Below, one piece after another: positions 1 to 9,721 of a DNA stretch of 22,055 bases (position 1 is the first letter of the stretch; each line of letters opens with the position of its first letter). Position numbers and translations under genes: made by a program. Source of the stretch: Xylaria sp. FL1777 (taxonomy: Eukaryota; Ascomycota; Sordariomycetes; Xylariales; Xylariaceae); contig MU400922.1 in NCBI GenBank assembly GCA_022578965.1, positions 1 to 22,055 on the forward strand. The letters are read 5' to 3'. Below the pieces are notes generated by a model that was given only the letters and a program-made list of their open reading frames with translations, was not told the origin of the DNA and ran no database searches.

Positions 1-2118
1 TTTTAGTATTTTAAAGTAAATTAAAATATTATTTAAATAAATAAACATAAACTTGTTTAAAAACTTTTATAAAATTATTATTATTATATATTAAAAATTA
101 GCTAATATGTTTTGTAGTTTTTATAGTATAACTATGTACTTATATAATTTATATATTATTTATATAATAGTTTTTTATTTTTTTTTTTTAGTTATTTTAA
201 TAGCATAATATTTATTTAGAATATTAACTGCTATAAATTATTTTGCTTAGCTAATATTTTTTTTTATAGTTATTAATAAAGTAAAAAATATTTATTTGCA
301 ATAATAATTACGTTTAATAGTTAATAATTAACTATTATTTATTATACTGGTTTTTTTTTTTTATTAATTAGTTGTTTTTTATTTTTTATTTTAAGTACTA
401 GTATTATAAAATATTTAACAAATAACTAAAATTCTTTTAAAAATTCTTTTGCTAGGTTTTTTTAAATGTATTTTTATAAAGCGTTTATTTTGTTTAAGCT
501 TATATAGTATACTTAATAAAGCTTTAATTAATATTTTTTCTTAATAAAAATGTAGTAATTTTATAAGCTATGTTTAAAAAGTTCTTTTTTTTTTTTTTTT
601 TTAAATAGTTTATAAAATTTATAATATACTTTTAGTATTTTATTTAGGATTTTTTTTGCGATTTTTTTAATTTTTTTGCTTTGTTTTTTACTTTTTTAAT
701 TAATAGTTTTTGTTTTTTATTAAATTAAAAAATTACTAGTTTTTAGCTATAATATTTTTAAAATAATGTTATAATTAAATATATTAGCAATATTTAATAT
801 AATTTATTTTTTATATTTTTATATAAATATATTAAAAGGTTTAGTTTTTTTAAATATATAACTATTATTATAGCTAGAAATATTTTTATTAAATTTTTTA
901 ATTTTTTAGGATTTTTGCTTATATTTCTAAAAAATTTTATTTTGTTTTATTACTTTAAGTAAAATTATATTAGTTTATGCTTTTAAGTTAATTAAAGTAT
1001 TATATTTCTTTTTTTAATATATAAGTTTAACTTTAAATTAGTTTTACTAGTTATTATATTAAACTTTATATAAAGCTTTAGTTTTTTTAGCTATTTGCTG
1101 CTTTTTTAATAAGTGTTTATTTTATTTTTTAATTTTTTTTTATAAAATGTTTAAATATTTGTTTTATTTTGCATTTTAAATATTATTGCGCTTTATTTTA
1201 TTTTTGCTTTTAGTTAAGCTTTAAATTGCAGTTTTTAAGCTTTTTTGCTTTTAGCAACTATGTTTTAATACAATTATGCTTTAATTAGCTAGTAATATTT
1301 ATAGCAGTTATTTTTACATTTTTTTAAAATAATATTATAAGTGCAATTAAAATTCTTTTTAAATATTACAAATTTTTATAAATTTTTATAATAAATTATA
1401 GTTATAACTAATTACTTTAATTTATAAAAGTTTTATATTTTTATTTTTATAATTTGTTTAAAAAACTAATTATTTTTTAGTTTATTAAATAAATATTAAT
1501 AGCAATAATATATTATATAGCAATTTTATAGTATTTTATTATGTTTTAAATTTTTTAAGCATAAAATATTATTATTGTTTTTTATTATAGTTTTATTATA
1601 GTAATAACTTTTAGCAATTAGTTAAATTGCTAGCTTTAGTTTTTAAAACATATTAATTTTTATGCTAATTATTAATGCTTTTTTATTTTATTGCATTTAA
1701 AGTAATTTAAGCTATAAAAATACTTTATTTATTTTTATTAGTTCTTTTTTTATAGTGTTTTTTATAGCTTTTAATTTTATTTATTTTTGCTTTAAGGTTT
1801 TATAAGTTCTGTTTTTTTAAGTTTATTTAATAATTAAATATTTTAGTAGTTTATAATTAGTTTAATAATTATATTATTTATAGTTATAGTTTTGTTCTTT
1901 TAAATATAACTTTTTTTTAAGCTATATTTTAAGCTTTAATAATTTAAAGTTTTTGTAGTTTTATAAAATTATTAATTATATTAATTTACTATTTTTTATT
2001 ATTTATTATTTTTAGTTAAACTATTTTTTTAAGTTATATATTAAATAACTTTAATTGTTTATATAGCAAATATATTTTTTTGTAATTTGTTTTAATAACT
2101 GCAAAGCTTTTAAATAGT
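1..2118 (-). pseudogene. G1 pol remnant: region downstream of Gag plus reverse transcriptase (truncated by window)
   Basis: On the minus strand, 312-332 reads V-N-Y-stop-L-L-N, the RT box normally VDYR.LN. Bases 28-39 read Y-L-N-N, the catalytic YLDD box with both aspartates turned to asparagine by G-to-A changes. In the intact family this enzyme copies element RNA into DNA in cytoplasmic virus-like particles. Stops occur every few codons, so nothing can be made. The stretch from about 400 to 2118 should hold protease and the start of RT by family order, but I found no clear protease motif there. RNase H and integrase would lie beyond base 1. The inner boundary is placed at the site that corresponds to the C2 insertion point in G2, not at a known gene start. 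Confidence 0.7.
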
Positions 2119-2123
2119 ATTTA
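2119..2123. other. Empty target site matching the C2 insertion point
   Basis: Read on the minus strand this is TAAAT within the uninterrupted sequence CATATAAATACTATTTAAAAG. The same TAAAT is duplicated around element C2 in the sister element G2 (9717-9721 and 17100-17104). G1 therefore shows the pre-insertion state. Confidence 0.85.
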
Positions 2124-2239
2124 TATGTTTATTTATTTTAATTTATATAAATAAAGCATTTAAATTTGTTTAATATAGCACTTTTGTTTTAACTTAAAAT
2201 AGTAACTTTATATTTTTGCTTTAAAAACATATTTTTTAA

Positions 2240-3545
2240 ATTGCTTTGTTGTTTTTTATTATTTTAAACTTTTATAACTTATATTTTTTTTTTATATTAA
2301 AGAATTTTTTTTTTTTTATAGCTTTTTTTTCTGTTTTTTTTTTTAAATTAACATTATTTTTAAAAGTATTCTTTTTTTTTATAGTTATAACATTTAACTT
2401 TAGATATATTTTAAGATTGTTGTTTTTAAACTTTACTTATTTATTTAAACCTTTATTTAATACTTTTTTAAGTATTCTTTTTTTTGTTTTTTTTAGTTTT
2501 TTTAGTTTTAAAGTACTAATTAAATAATTATTAATTAATTATAATAGCTATATTAATATATATATTAATTTTTACTAGTTTATTTATTTTATATAATTTG
2601 TTTTAAATTTAAGTTTTAAGTTTATTATAAAATAAATAAAATAATATAAGCTTAAGTAATTTTAAAATTACTGCTAATTGTTTAAATTTTATAGTATAAT
2701 TTGCTGTTACTTTTATTTATTTTAAGCAATAAAATGCTTTTTTTACGTATTTTGCTTTTTAAATGTTTTTAAATAATGCTTTTATTTAATTTTTAAACTT
2801 AACATAATTCTTAAAAATTTTTTTTGTTTTTAGCTTAAAGTTAGTTAACTTATTAGCTTTTAAAAAATTCTTTAAAATAAGTTAAAATTATTTTAATACT
2901 TTTTTTAATAAAAATTATAAAATAGTTATTATTTTTTGGTTTTTTTTTGTAATAATAATAAAATACTATTTTAAATAAAGTTTAACATAAATTAAAAAAG
3001 CTTTTATATTTATAAATTTATTATAAAGCTTTAAAGCAATAAGTTTAAAACTTTTAATGTTTAGCATTTTTAATATTATAAATAATCTTAATAATAAAAG
3101 CAGCAATAATAATAAAAAATTAGGTTTTTTATTTTAAGTTATTACTTTAAGTATAATAGTAATAAAAATAAGCATTAAGTTTACTAGTAGTAATATTAAT
3201 ATTAGTTATAATATAATTATTTATTTAAAGCTTTAACTTATTATTATAATAGTAATTATTATTACTGCTTTAATTATTATAGCTAATATTTATGCTAGTT
3301 TAAAAGTTATAATGCTTAGTATTTAAGCTGTTTTTTAAGTTAAAGCAACTAGTTTGCTTTATAGCGCTAGTATTAACGTTAGTTTTTTTTTATTACTATT
3401 ATTTAACTTTTTTTTTTTTACTACTGCTTTTTTTTTAATAAAAATACTTAGTAAAAGTATTAAAGTTTATTATTTTAGTATATTATTAGTTCTAAAAATT
3501 TTTAAAATCTTTAAACTTAATTTTTAACTTTTTGTTTTTAGTAGT
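2240..3545 (-). pseudogene. G1 Gag remnant with CCHC zinc knuckle
   Basis: The recognisable part is at 2351-2392 on the minus strand. Its 14 codons read C-Y-N-Y-K-K-K-E-Y-F-stop-K-stop-C, spaced as C-x2-C-x4-H-x4-C. The second cysteine and the histidine have become tyrosine (TGT to TAT, CAC to TAC). This knuckle normally packages element RNA and sits near the Gag C-terminus. The rest of Gag is inferred only from position between LTR and knuckle and from collinearity with G2 and G3. Both outer limits are approximate. The one long open frame of the window, 2246-2527 on the plus strand, is the antisense of this region and is not a gene. Confidence 0.6.
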
Positions 3546-4018
3546 ATAACTTAAATCTAGTTTTATTAATTATTAAATAAAGTTTATTTATGTAATACTA
3601 TTTAGCATTTTTGTTTTTTAAATATTTTTTTAGTATATTTTTAAAAGTTTATTTTATAAATTGTTTATTATTTAACTTTTTATACTAGTATTTATTTTTA
3701 TATATTAAGTTTTATTAATTAAAAAGCTATTAAAGTATAATAAACTTATTATATATTAATATAATAAGTTTGCTTTTAAAGTTTTAATTTATAAGTAATA
3801 ATAAGATTTTTAATAGTAGTTTGTTAAGAAAGTTTTTAAAGTACTTTTATTATTATACATTAATAAGAATTTTAAGGGATTAAAAGTAATAAATATATTA
3901 GTGCTTAGTAATTATAAGAAAATTAATAGCTAAAAAACTAAAATTAAATAAATAATTAAATATAAGAAATGCATAATTATATAAACAAAAAAAAAGTAAA
4001 AAAAGTAGTAATTTTTCC

Positions 4019-4122
4019 TAAATTACTGCAAGTTTAATAAGCACTAAATTATTGTAAGCTTAATAAGCCTTAAATTACTGTAAGCTTAGTAAGTTTTAAA
4101 TTACTGTAAGCCTAGTAAGCTA
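4019..4122 (-). repeat. Four 26-bp tandem repeats in the G1 LTR
   Basis: Units lie at 4019-4044, 4045-4070, 4071-4096 and 4097-4122. Each begins TAAATTA on the plus strand and carries TAAGCTTA or a one-step variant in its middle. A partial fifth unit follows at about 4123-4134. Unit number, length and order match the G2 and G3 LTRs exactly, so the array predates the insertions. Such arrays in LTRs often bind transcription factors; that role is inferred. Confidence 0.85.
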
Positions 4123-4127
4123 GATAA

Positions 4128-4225
4128 ATTATTACGTGACTTTGGCTTTAGCTAGCAAAAAAAAAGGTGCAAGGTATATATAAAGGCATTAAGCCGCTTT
4201 AAAGGCCACCCTTGTGCTAATTTCG
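4128..4225 (-). promoter_or_regulatory. GC-richer conserved block with TATA-like stretch, G1 LTR
   Basis: This block keeps GGC, GCC, CCACCC and ACGTGA strings that are rare elsewhere in the window, and it surrounds TATATATAA at 4175-4183. The same block occurs in G2 (about 7620-7705) and G3 (about 19904-19990). The TATA-like stretch lies only about 50 bp from the outer LTR edge, close for a sense promoter. Read in the plus (antisense) direction, the order is tandem repeats, TATA, LTR edge. Promoter function is inferred and the direction is uncertain. Confidence 0.4.
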
Positions 4226-4230
4226 TAATA

Positions 4231-6449
4231 ATAACATACTAAAAGCTAAACTAAATTATTATATAAAAAATAAATTAATTTTATAAATAATAATTAAAGC
4301 TTTAAATAATATTATAAAACTTAATAGCTTAGTTTTAATGCTTTTTATATTTAAGGCATATTTAAGGGTTAATTAAGACTTTTTTTTTTTGCTAAATATT
4401 ATATAAAAAGCTAAAGCAGTTAAAAAAGCTATAAAAATGCTTTATAAAAAACAAACAAAAGTTAAAATTAGTTATATAATTTATAAATATAATAAGCTAG
4501 CTTTATATAAAGTATTATTTTTATTTTTATATAGTAAAGTTTTTATATAGCATAAAAAGCAAAGCTAGAAAAAACTATATAAAATATAGTTAATTAAAGA
4601 ACTTAACATAATTATTAATTTTATAAATAGCTTAATTTGCTTTAAATAAACATAAGTTAAGCTATATTATTATATAACTAAATATATTTTAGCAAATAAT
4701 AAAAAGAAAAACATAATTATTATAAAACTAGCTATAAAATTAGCTATACAAAAAAAACGCAAAAAATTTAAAAAAACTAAAAACTTTTTTATAATATTTA
4801 TATAAAACATTAGTAACTTGTTTTTAACTTTAAAAAAGAAATAAAACTATGCTTTAGTAATAAAGTTACGTAAAAACAGCATTATTAGCACTTTTAGCGC
4901 TTTGTTTAAAAAATTAAACGTTATAAAGATTAATAATTTTGTTATATAAAGTGTTTTTTAGTTCGTAAAATATAATTTAAACAAACATAATAATACTTAA
5001 ATTTTTAAGTTTTACTTTATACAAAAAATTAAAAAAAAAATAACTAAGCTATATAGAAAGTTTAAATTAATTATATAAAGCTATAATAATATAGAAAAAA
5101 AAACTATATTAACTTAATTGCTACTAATTTAGCAAATAAGCTAATAGTTATTGCTAGCTTTAAGCTTTTTGCTAATTTAAAACTTTAATGCTTTAAGCAA
5201 ACTTTAAAATATTATATAAGCATATATATAATTAAAAAATAAGCTTGCATAAAAAATCCTTGCATAATTACTTTTTAAACTTGTTTTAAAGTATTTTAAA
5301 AAAACTATTATATAAATTATATAACTATTATATAGCTTAGCTAAATTAAAGCTATATTAGTTTAAGATTTACTACTAATATTACTATAAAAAACTTAGTA
5401 TAATAGTTTTTATATATAATTTATATTTATTGTTTATATTAGGACTTTTATATAAATTTAGCATTATAAGTTTATAAACAAACAATATGTTTAGCTTTAT
5501 TATATTTAAATTTTTAACAAAAAAAAAACATAAGTTATATAAAGCAAAGTTTTATATAAAGCTAAAAAAAACTTTATAATAAAATTACTTTATTAAATTT
5601 AATAATAGTTAAGTTATTTTTTTATATAAAAAGAATATAATATTTACGCAAAAAAGCTAAACAAACTAACTAGCTTTAATTAACTTTTGTATAAAAAATG
5701 CTACATAGTAATATATTTTTTAACGTATACGTAGTGCTTACATAAGTAGCATTTGTTAATTAAAAGCTACGTATAACTTTATAGCTATTACTTAAGTAAT
5801 TAACTTAGCACTAATAAATGTTAAAAATTTAAACCGTAGGGTTAAATAGCAAATAAATAATCATAACTATAAATTAACGTTTATACCTTTAAATTTAAGC
5901 TATATAAAACTGTTTATTTTTATAAACAGTTTATTTGCAAATAACACTAATATAACTTTATAACTTAAATTTATTATTATATTTGCAATAAAGCATTATA
6001 TAGAAAAAAACCTAGCTTTTAAAATCAAAAAAAACATTGTATATTAAAACTCTAGCAAATATAAACAAATAACACAAAATATATTAACTAGCAAATTATA
6101 TAGCATAATAAATAGCTTTAATAGCACTATAGCTTTTTATATAACGCTTTAGAAAATTATAGCTATGCTAAAAATACTTTTAATTTTTACTGTATTATAT
6201 TTAAACTTAAAATTGTTATATAACTATTTAGTAAAACTAGAAACTACTTAAAAAAAACGCTTTATAATTAATATTATATTACTTAAAGAGTTATATAAAA
6301 GAAAAAAAATCTTTAAAGTATAATAAATTAATAGTAAAAATAATCCAGCTAATACATTTACGAAAAAAACACTAAACTAAGCGCTAAAAACCCTAGTATT
6401 TATAAACTAGCTAATTATACAAATAAAAGCATTCGTAAAAAAAAAGTAA
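4231..6449 (+). pseudogene. C1 pol remnant: integrase C-terminus, RT and RNase H
   Basis: Translated in one plus-strand frame, 4320-4373 gives L-N-S-L-V-L-M-L-F-I-F-K-A-Y, matching the fungal copia integrase C-terminal box that I recall as GLVPTLLVFGAYP. Bases 5475-5489 give stop-T-N-N-M, the RT catalytic box QTDDT with both aspartates lost. Bases 5922-5948 give I-N-S-L-F-A-N-N-T, the RNase H box TDGSFANN with its aspartate turned to asparagine. Later the frame retains N-N-P-A-N-T-F-T-K-K (about 6340-6370), close to the NPADA.TK sequence near the end of such polyproteins. The end at 6449 is the first stop after conserved sequence stops and may itself be a mutation. The frame is intact across the A-run where C2 has lost one base. 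Confidence 0.82.
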
Positions 6450-7611
6450 AAACAACCTTTATATAAATAAATTAAAAAAAAAAAAAAAAAGAATTAAAAG
6501 AATACTTTTGTACAAAAATTATTATAATAATTGTATAATAAATAAAAAAGCAATAAGCAAATATATTTAATTTTAAAAAAAACATTAAAAATTATAAAAC
6601 ATTGCAAATCTTATATTTTTTTTTATATAACTATTTTTTAAGCTATATATAAATGTTTAACATTTTTTTTATTTTTTTTACTAAACTACTATATAACATT
6701 TAACCTTTTTTTATTTATTTAAGTATAATAATTATAATAAGTATTATATAATTACTAAACGTACGTAATATATATATTATTTTAAAATTTTATTATTTAT
6801 TAACAACTTTAAAATAAAAAGCTTTTGTAGTTCGTATAAACATTTTAGCTGCATAAAGCAACTATAATGCTATATAACTAAATAAATACTGCATAAAAGT
6901 AGCCTTTATAACGAATTATTTAGGCTATAGTAAAGGCAATTAAAGCACTATGTAGAATTTAAACCTTAATATTAACTAAAAGCATTAATATAACTTAAAA
7001 CTTGTTACTTTTTATACAATAAACAATTATTAATAAACTACTTAAATAATAAGCTATACAAAAAAAAAACAAATATATATATTTATATATAGTAACTAAA
7101 AAAATAATTAATTGCTAAAATTATTAATTAATAATTATATAACGTTATAACTACTGTTTTAGCTTATAATGCAAAGCTAACAATTATTAATATTATATTA
7201 TAATAAAGTAGCTATTATATAAGTATATATATATATATATATATAAGTATATATATAAAGATAACTAAGTATAAAGCTATTATAAATATATATATATATA
7301 TATAAAACAGCTAATAGTAAAATAAGCAGCTATATAAAATAAAAGGTTTAAAAATATAAAAGCAACAAAAAGCACTATAAAATTTAAGCTTTTTTTATAA
7401 ATAAAGCTTAGCTTTTATACTTTAGTATATTACTAAACTACTATTATACAAAAAAAAAACCTTTAATTAACTTTAGTATAAATTGCTTACTATTAATACT
7501 TTACTTTATATTATTAGCTAATATTAGTTAGCTATATAATAATAAAAACAAAAAACTTTAATTATGTTAATAATAATTAAACTATATAAAAGTTTAAATG
7601 TTTTACTTAAA
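6450..7611. other. C1 3' noncoding tail of family C
   Basis: About 1.16 kb after pol carries no recognisable coding motif in any frame I examined. It is collinear with about 15470-16627 of C2, so it is part of the element rather than host DNA. It holds A and T homopolymers and two TA-repeat tracts. It ends where the G2 LTR begins; the sequence before it, TTACTTAAA, continues in C2 as AAATAACT. Confidence 0.7.
7222..7304. repeat. TA dinucleotide tracts in the C1 tail
   Basis: Two runs of alternating TA, at about 7223-7245 and 7278-7302, flank a short spacer with AAGATAACTAAG. Matching tracts of slightly different length occur in C2 at 16237-16262 and 16299-16313, as expected for a microsatellite that slips after insertion. 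Confidence 0.8.
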
Positions 7612-7619
7612 TGTTACAA

Positions 7620-7705
7620 AATTAGCACAAAGGTAGCCTTTAAAGCGGCTTAATGCCTTTATATATACTTTGTACTTTTTTTTTTGCTAGCTAAAGCTAA
7701 AGTTA
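7620..7705 (+). promoter_or_regulatory. GC-richer conserved block with TATA-like stretch, G2 LTR
   Basis: It carries AGCACAAAGGTAGCC, AAGCGGCTTAATGCC and a TATATATA stretch at about 7659-7667. It is nearly identical to the block in G3 and is the inverse of 4128-4225. It contrasts with the surrounding sequence, in which G and C rarely adjoin. A transcription role is plausible but inferred. Confidence 0.4.
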
Positions 7706-7719
7706 TATAATAATTTACT

Positions 7720-7823
7720 TAGCTTACTAAGCTTACAGTAATTTAAAGCTTATTAAGCTTATAGTAATTTAAAGCTTATTAAGCTTATAGTAATTTAGTG
7801 CTTACTAAACTTGCAGTAATTTA
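7720..7823 (+). repeat. Four 26-bp tandem repeats in the G2 LTR
   Basis: Units are 7720-7745, 7746-7771, 7772-7797 and 7798-7823, each ending AGTAATTTA and carrying AAGCTTA or a variant. The second and third units are identical. The array is the inverted counterpart of 4019-4122. Confidence 0.87.
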
Positions 7824-8299
7824 AAAAGAATTATTACTTTTTTTACTTTTTCTTTGTTTATATAATTATATACTTTTTATATTTAGTTATTTATTTAGTT
7901 CTAGTTTTTTAGCTATTAATTTTTTATAACTGTTAAGCATTAATATATTTATTACTTTTAATTTTTTAAAACTTTTATTAATGCATAATAGTAAAAATAT
8001 TTTAAAAATCTTTTTAACGAACTACTATTAAAAATCTTATTATTACTTATAAATTAAAACTTTAAAAGCAAACTTGTTATATTAATATATAATAAGTTTA
8101 TTATATTTTAATAACTTTTTAATTAATAAAACTTAATATATAAAAACAAATATTAGTATAAAAAGTTAAATAATAAACAATTTACAAAATAAACTTTTAA
8201 AAGTATACTAAAGAAATATTTAAAAAACAAAAATGCTAAATAGCATTATATAAATAAACTTTACTTAATAACTAATAAAACTAGATTTAAGTTATATTA

Positions 8300-9600
8300 C
8301 TAAAAATAAAAAGTTAAAAATTAAGTTTAAAGATTTTAAAAACTTTTAGAACTAATAACGTACTAAAATAATAAACTTTAGTACTTTTATTAGCTACTTT
8401 TATTAAAAAAAAAGCAATAATAAAAAAAAAAAAATTAAACAGTAGTAGTAAAAAAGAACTAATATTAATGCTAGCATTATAAAGCAAACTAGTTGCTTTA
8501 ATTTAAAAAATAGCTTAAATATTAAACGTTATAACCTTTAAATTAGCATAAATATTAGCTATAATAATTAAAGCAGCAATAATAATTATTATTATAATAA
8601 TAAGTTAAAGCTTTAAATAAGTAATTATATTATAATTAATATTAATATTATTATTAGTAAACTTAATGCTTATTTTTATTATTGCTATACTTAAAATAAT
8701 AACTTAAAATAAAAAATTTAACTTTTTATTATTATTATTACTTTTATTATTAAAATTATTTATAATATTAAAAATACTAAATATTAAAAGTTTTAAACTT
8801 ATTGCTTTAAAGCTTTATAATAAATTTATAAATATAAAAGCCTTTTTAATTTATGCTAAACTTTATTTAAAATAGCACTTTATTACTATTATAAAAAAAA
8901 ACTAAAAAATAATAACTATTTTATAATTTTTATTAAAAAAAATATTAAAATAGTTTTAATTTATTTTAAAAGATTTTTTAAAAGCTAATAAGTTAACTAA
9001 TTTTAAGCTAAAAACAAAAAAAAATTTTAAAAACTATATTAAGTTTAAAAATTAAATAAAAGCATTATTTAAAAATATTTAAAAAACAAAACATATAAAA
9101 AAAGCATTTTATTGCTTAAAATAAATAAAAGTAGCAGTAAATTATGCTATAAAATTTAAACAATTAGTAATAATTTTAAGATTACTTAAACTTGCATTGT
9201 TTTATTTATTTTATAGTAAACTTAAAACTTAAGTTTAAAATAAACTATATAAAATAAATAAACTAGTAAAAATTAATATATATATTAATATAGCTATTAT
9301 AATTAATTAATAATTATTTAATTAGTACTTTAAAACTAAAAAAACTAAAAAAAACAAAAAAAAAAATACTTAAAAAAGTATTAAATAAAAGTTTAAACAA
9401 ATTAATAAAATCTAGAAATAATAATTTTAAAATATGTTTAAAGTTAAATATTATAACTATAGAAAAAAAGAACACTTTTAAAAATAATGCTAATTTAAAA
9501 AAAAGAACAAAAAAAAAAGCTATAAAAAAAAAAGATTTTTTAACTTAAAAAAAAAATACAAGTTATAAAAGTTTAAAATAACAAAAAACAATAAAGCAAT
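8300..9600 (+). pseudogene. G2 Gag remnant with CCHC zinc knuckle
   Basis: Bases 9449-9490 read Y-Y-N-Y-R-K-K-E-H-F-stop-K-stop-C. The spacing is C-x2-C-x4-H-x4-C, with the first two cysteines changed to tyrosine (TGT to TAT) and the histidine and last cysteine kept. This is the RNA-binding knuckle of a retroelement Gag. Upstream sequence is collinear with the Gag regions of G1 and G3, but I recognise no capsid motif through the many stops. Both limits are approximate. The coding path into pol is broken at 9721 by the insertion of C2. Confidence 0.65.
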
Positions 9601-9716
9601 TTAAAAAATATATTTTTAAAGCAAAAATATAAAGTTGCTATTTTAAGTTAAAACAAAAATATTATATTAAACAAATTTAAATGCTTTATTTATATAAGTT
9701 AAAATAAATAAACATA

Positions 9717-9721
9717 TAAAT
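9717..9721. repeat. Target-site duplication TAAAT, left of C2
   Basis: TAAAT directly precedes the C2 LTR start (TGTTAAAATAAC) and is repeated after C2 at 17100-17104. Five bases is the usual duplication length for copia elements. The single-copy site is seen in G1 (2119-2123) and G3 (22001-22005). Confidence 0.93.

Larger units (their letters stand above)
1..4230 (-). mobile_element. G1: 5' part of a decayed Ty3/gypsy-like LTR retrotransposon (family G)
   Basis: This minus-strand element runs from an LTR start at 4230 through Gag into RT, and it leaves the window at base 1. It is the inverted counterpart of 7612-9721 joined to 17105-19221: the YLDD codons at 28-39 match 19183-19194, and the LTR edge at 4230 matches 7612. 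Arm lengths are 4230 and 4227 bp, so few indels separate them. The first two LTR bases appear changed from TG to TA by a single G-to-A step. On the plus strand the arm is T-rich, meaning its sense strand is A-rich. Its far end and 3' LTR lie outside the window. The family call rests on the Gag zinc knuckle followed by a gypsy-type RT. Confidence 0.85.
3902..4230 (-). repeat. G1 5' LTR (3' boundary tentative)
   Basis: The LTR begins at 4230 on the minus strand, where similarity among the three G copies starts abruptly and C1 sequence takes over. The proposed end is the conserved TAAGCA at 3902-3907 (minus strand), giving 329 bp against 328 bp in G2 and G3. No 3' LTR of family G is in the window, so this inner boundary is a guess from the usual CA ending. 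The LTR holds four 26-bp tandem repeats and a GC-richer block with a TATA-like stretch. Bases 3546-3901 would be the primer-binding site and leader, in which I recognise no further feature. Confidence 0.55.
4231..7611 (+). mobile_element. C1: internal fragment of a decayed Ty1/copia-like retrotransposon (family C)
   Basis: These 3381 bp correspond to 13255-16627 of the complete element C2 in the same orientation. The fragment starts inside integrase and stops in the 3' noncoding tail. It lacks LTRs, Gag, protease and the integrase core. Its left edge is the G1 LTR and its right edge the G2 LTR, so both G elements inserted into C1 and the remaining ends of C1 should lie beyond them, outside the window. 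Differences from C2 are mostly transitions, as expected if both copies mutated independently. C1 is the oldest piece by nesting. Confidence 0.88.
7612..7939 (+). repeat. G2 5' LTR (3' boundary tentative)
   Basis: The start at TGTTACAAAATT is fixed by the switch from C1 sequence and by the shared start with G1 and G3. The end is proposed at TAAGCA, giving 328 bp, but no second LTR of this copy is available to prove it. Bases 7940-8300 should contain the primer-binding site and leader; I could not match a tRNA to the mutated sequence. Confidence 0.55.

Noticed and set aside
580..602. Long poly-T run as a terminator
   Set aside because: It is paired with a poly-A run at the matching point in G2 (about 18612-18641) and is part of mutated coding sequence.
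2246..2527. Open frame of 93 codons on the plus strand, rich in phenylalanine and leucine
   Set aside because: It is the antisense of the G1 Gag zinc-knuckle region. Its composition comes from poly-T, and the aligned regions of G2 and G3 do not point to a gene there.
4019..4122. CRISPR-like array
   Set aside because: The 26-bp units adjoin directly without spacers and recur as part of a dispersed LTR.
7222..7304. Origin of replication or matrix attachment site suggested by TA tracts
   Set aside because: The tracts are a microsatellite inside the family C tail and recur in C2; nothing specific to an origin is seen.
9449..9490. Host zinc-finger gene
   Set aside because: The CCHC spacing, lysine-rich surroundings, position after an LTR and repetition in three elements mark it as Gag.
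1..9721. Terminal inverted repeats of a giant DNA transposon
   Set aside because: The arms are themselves coding LTR elements with Gag and RT in opposite orientation; no transposase and no matching outer ends are visible.
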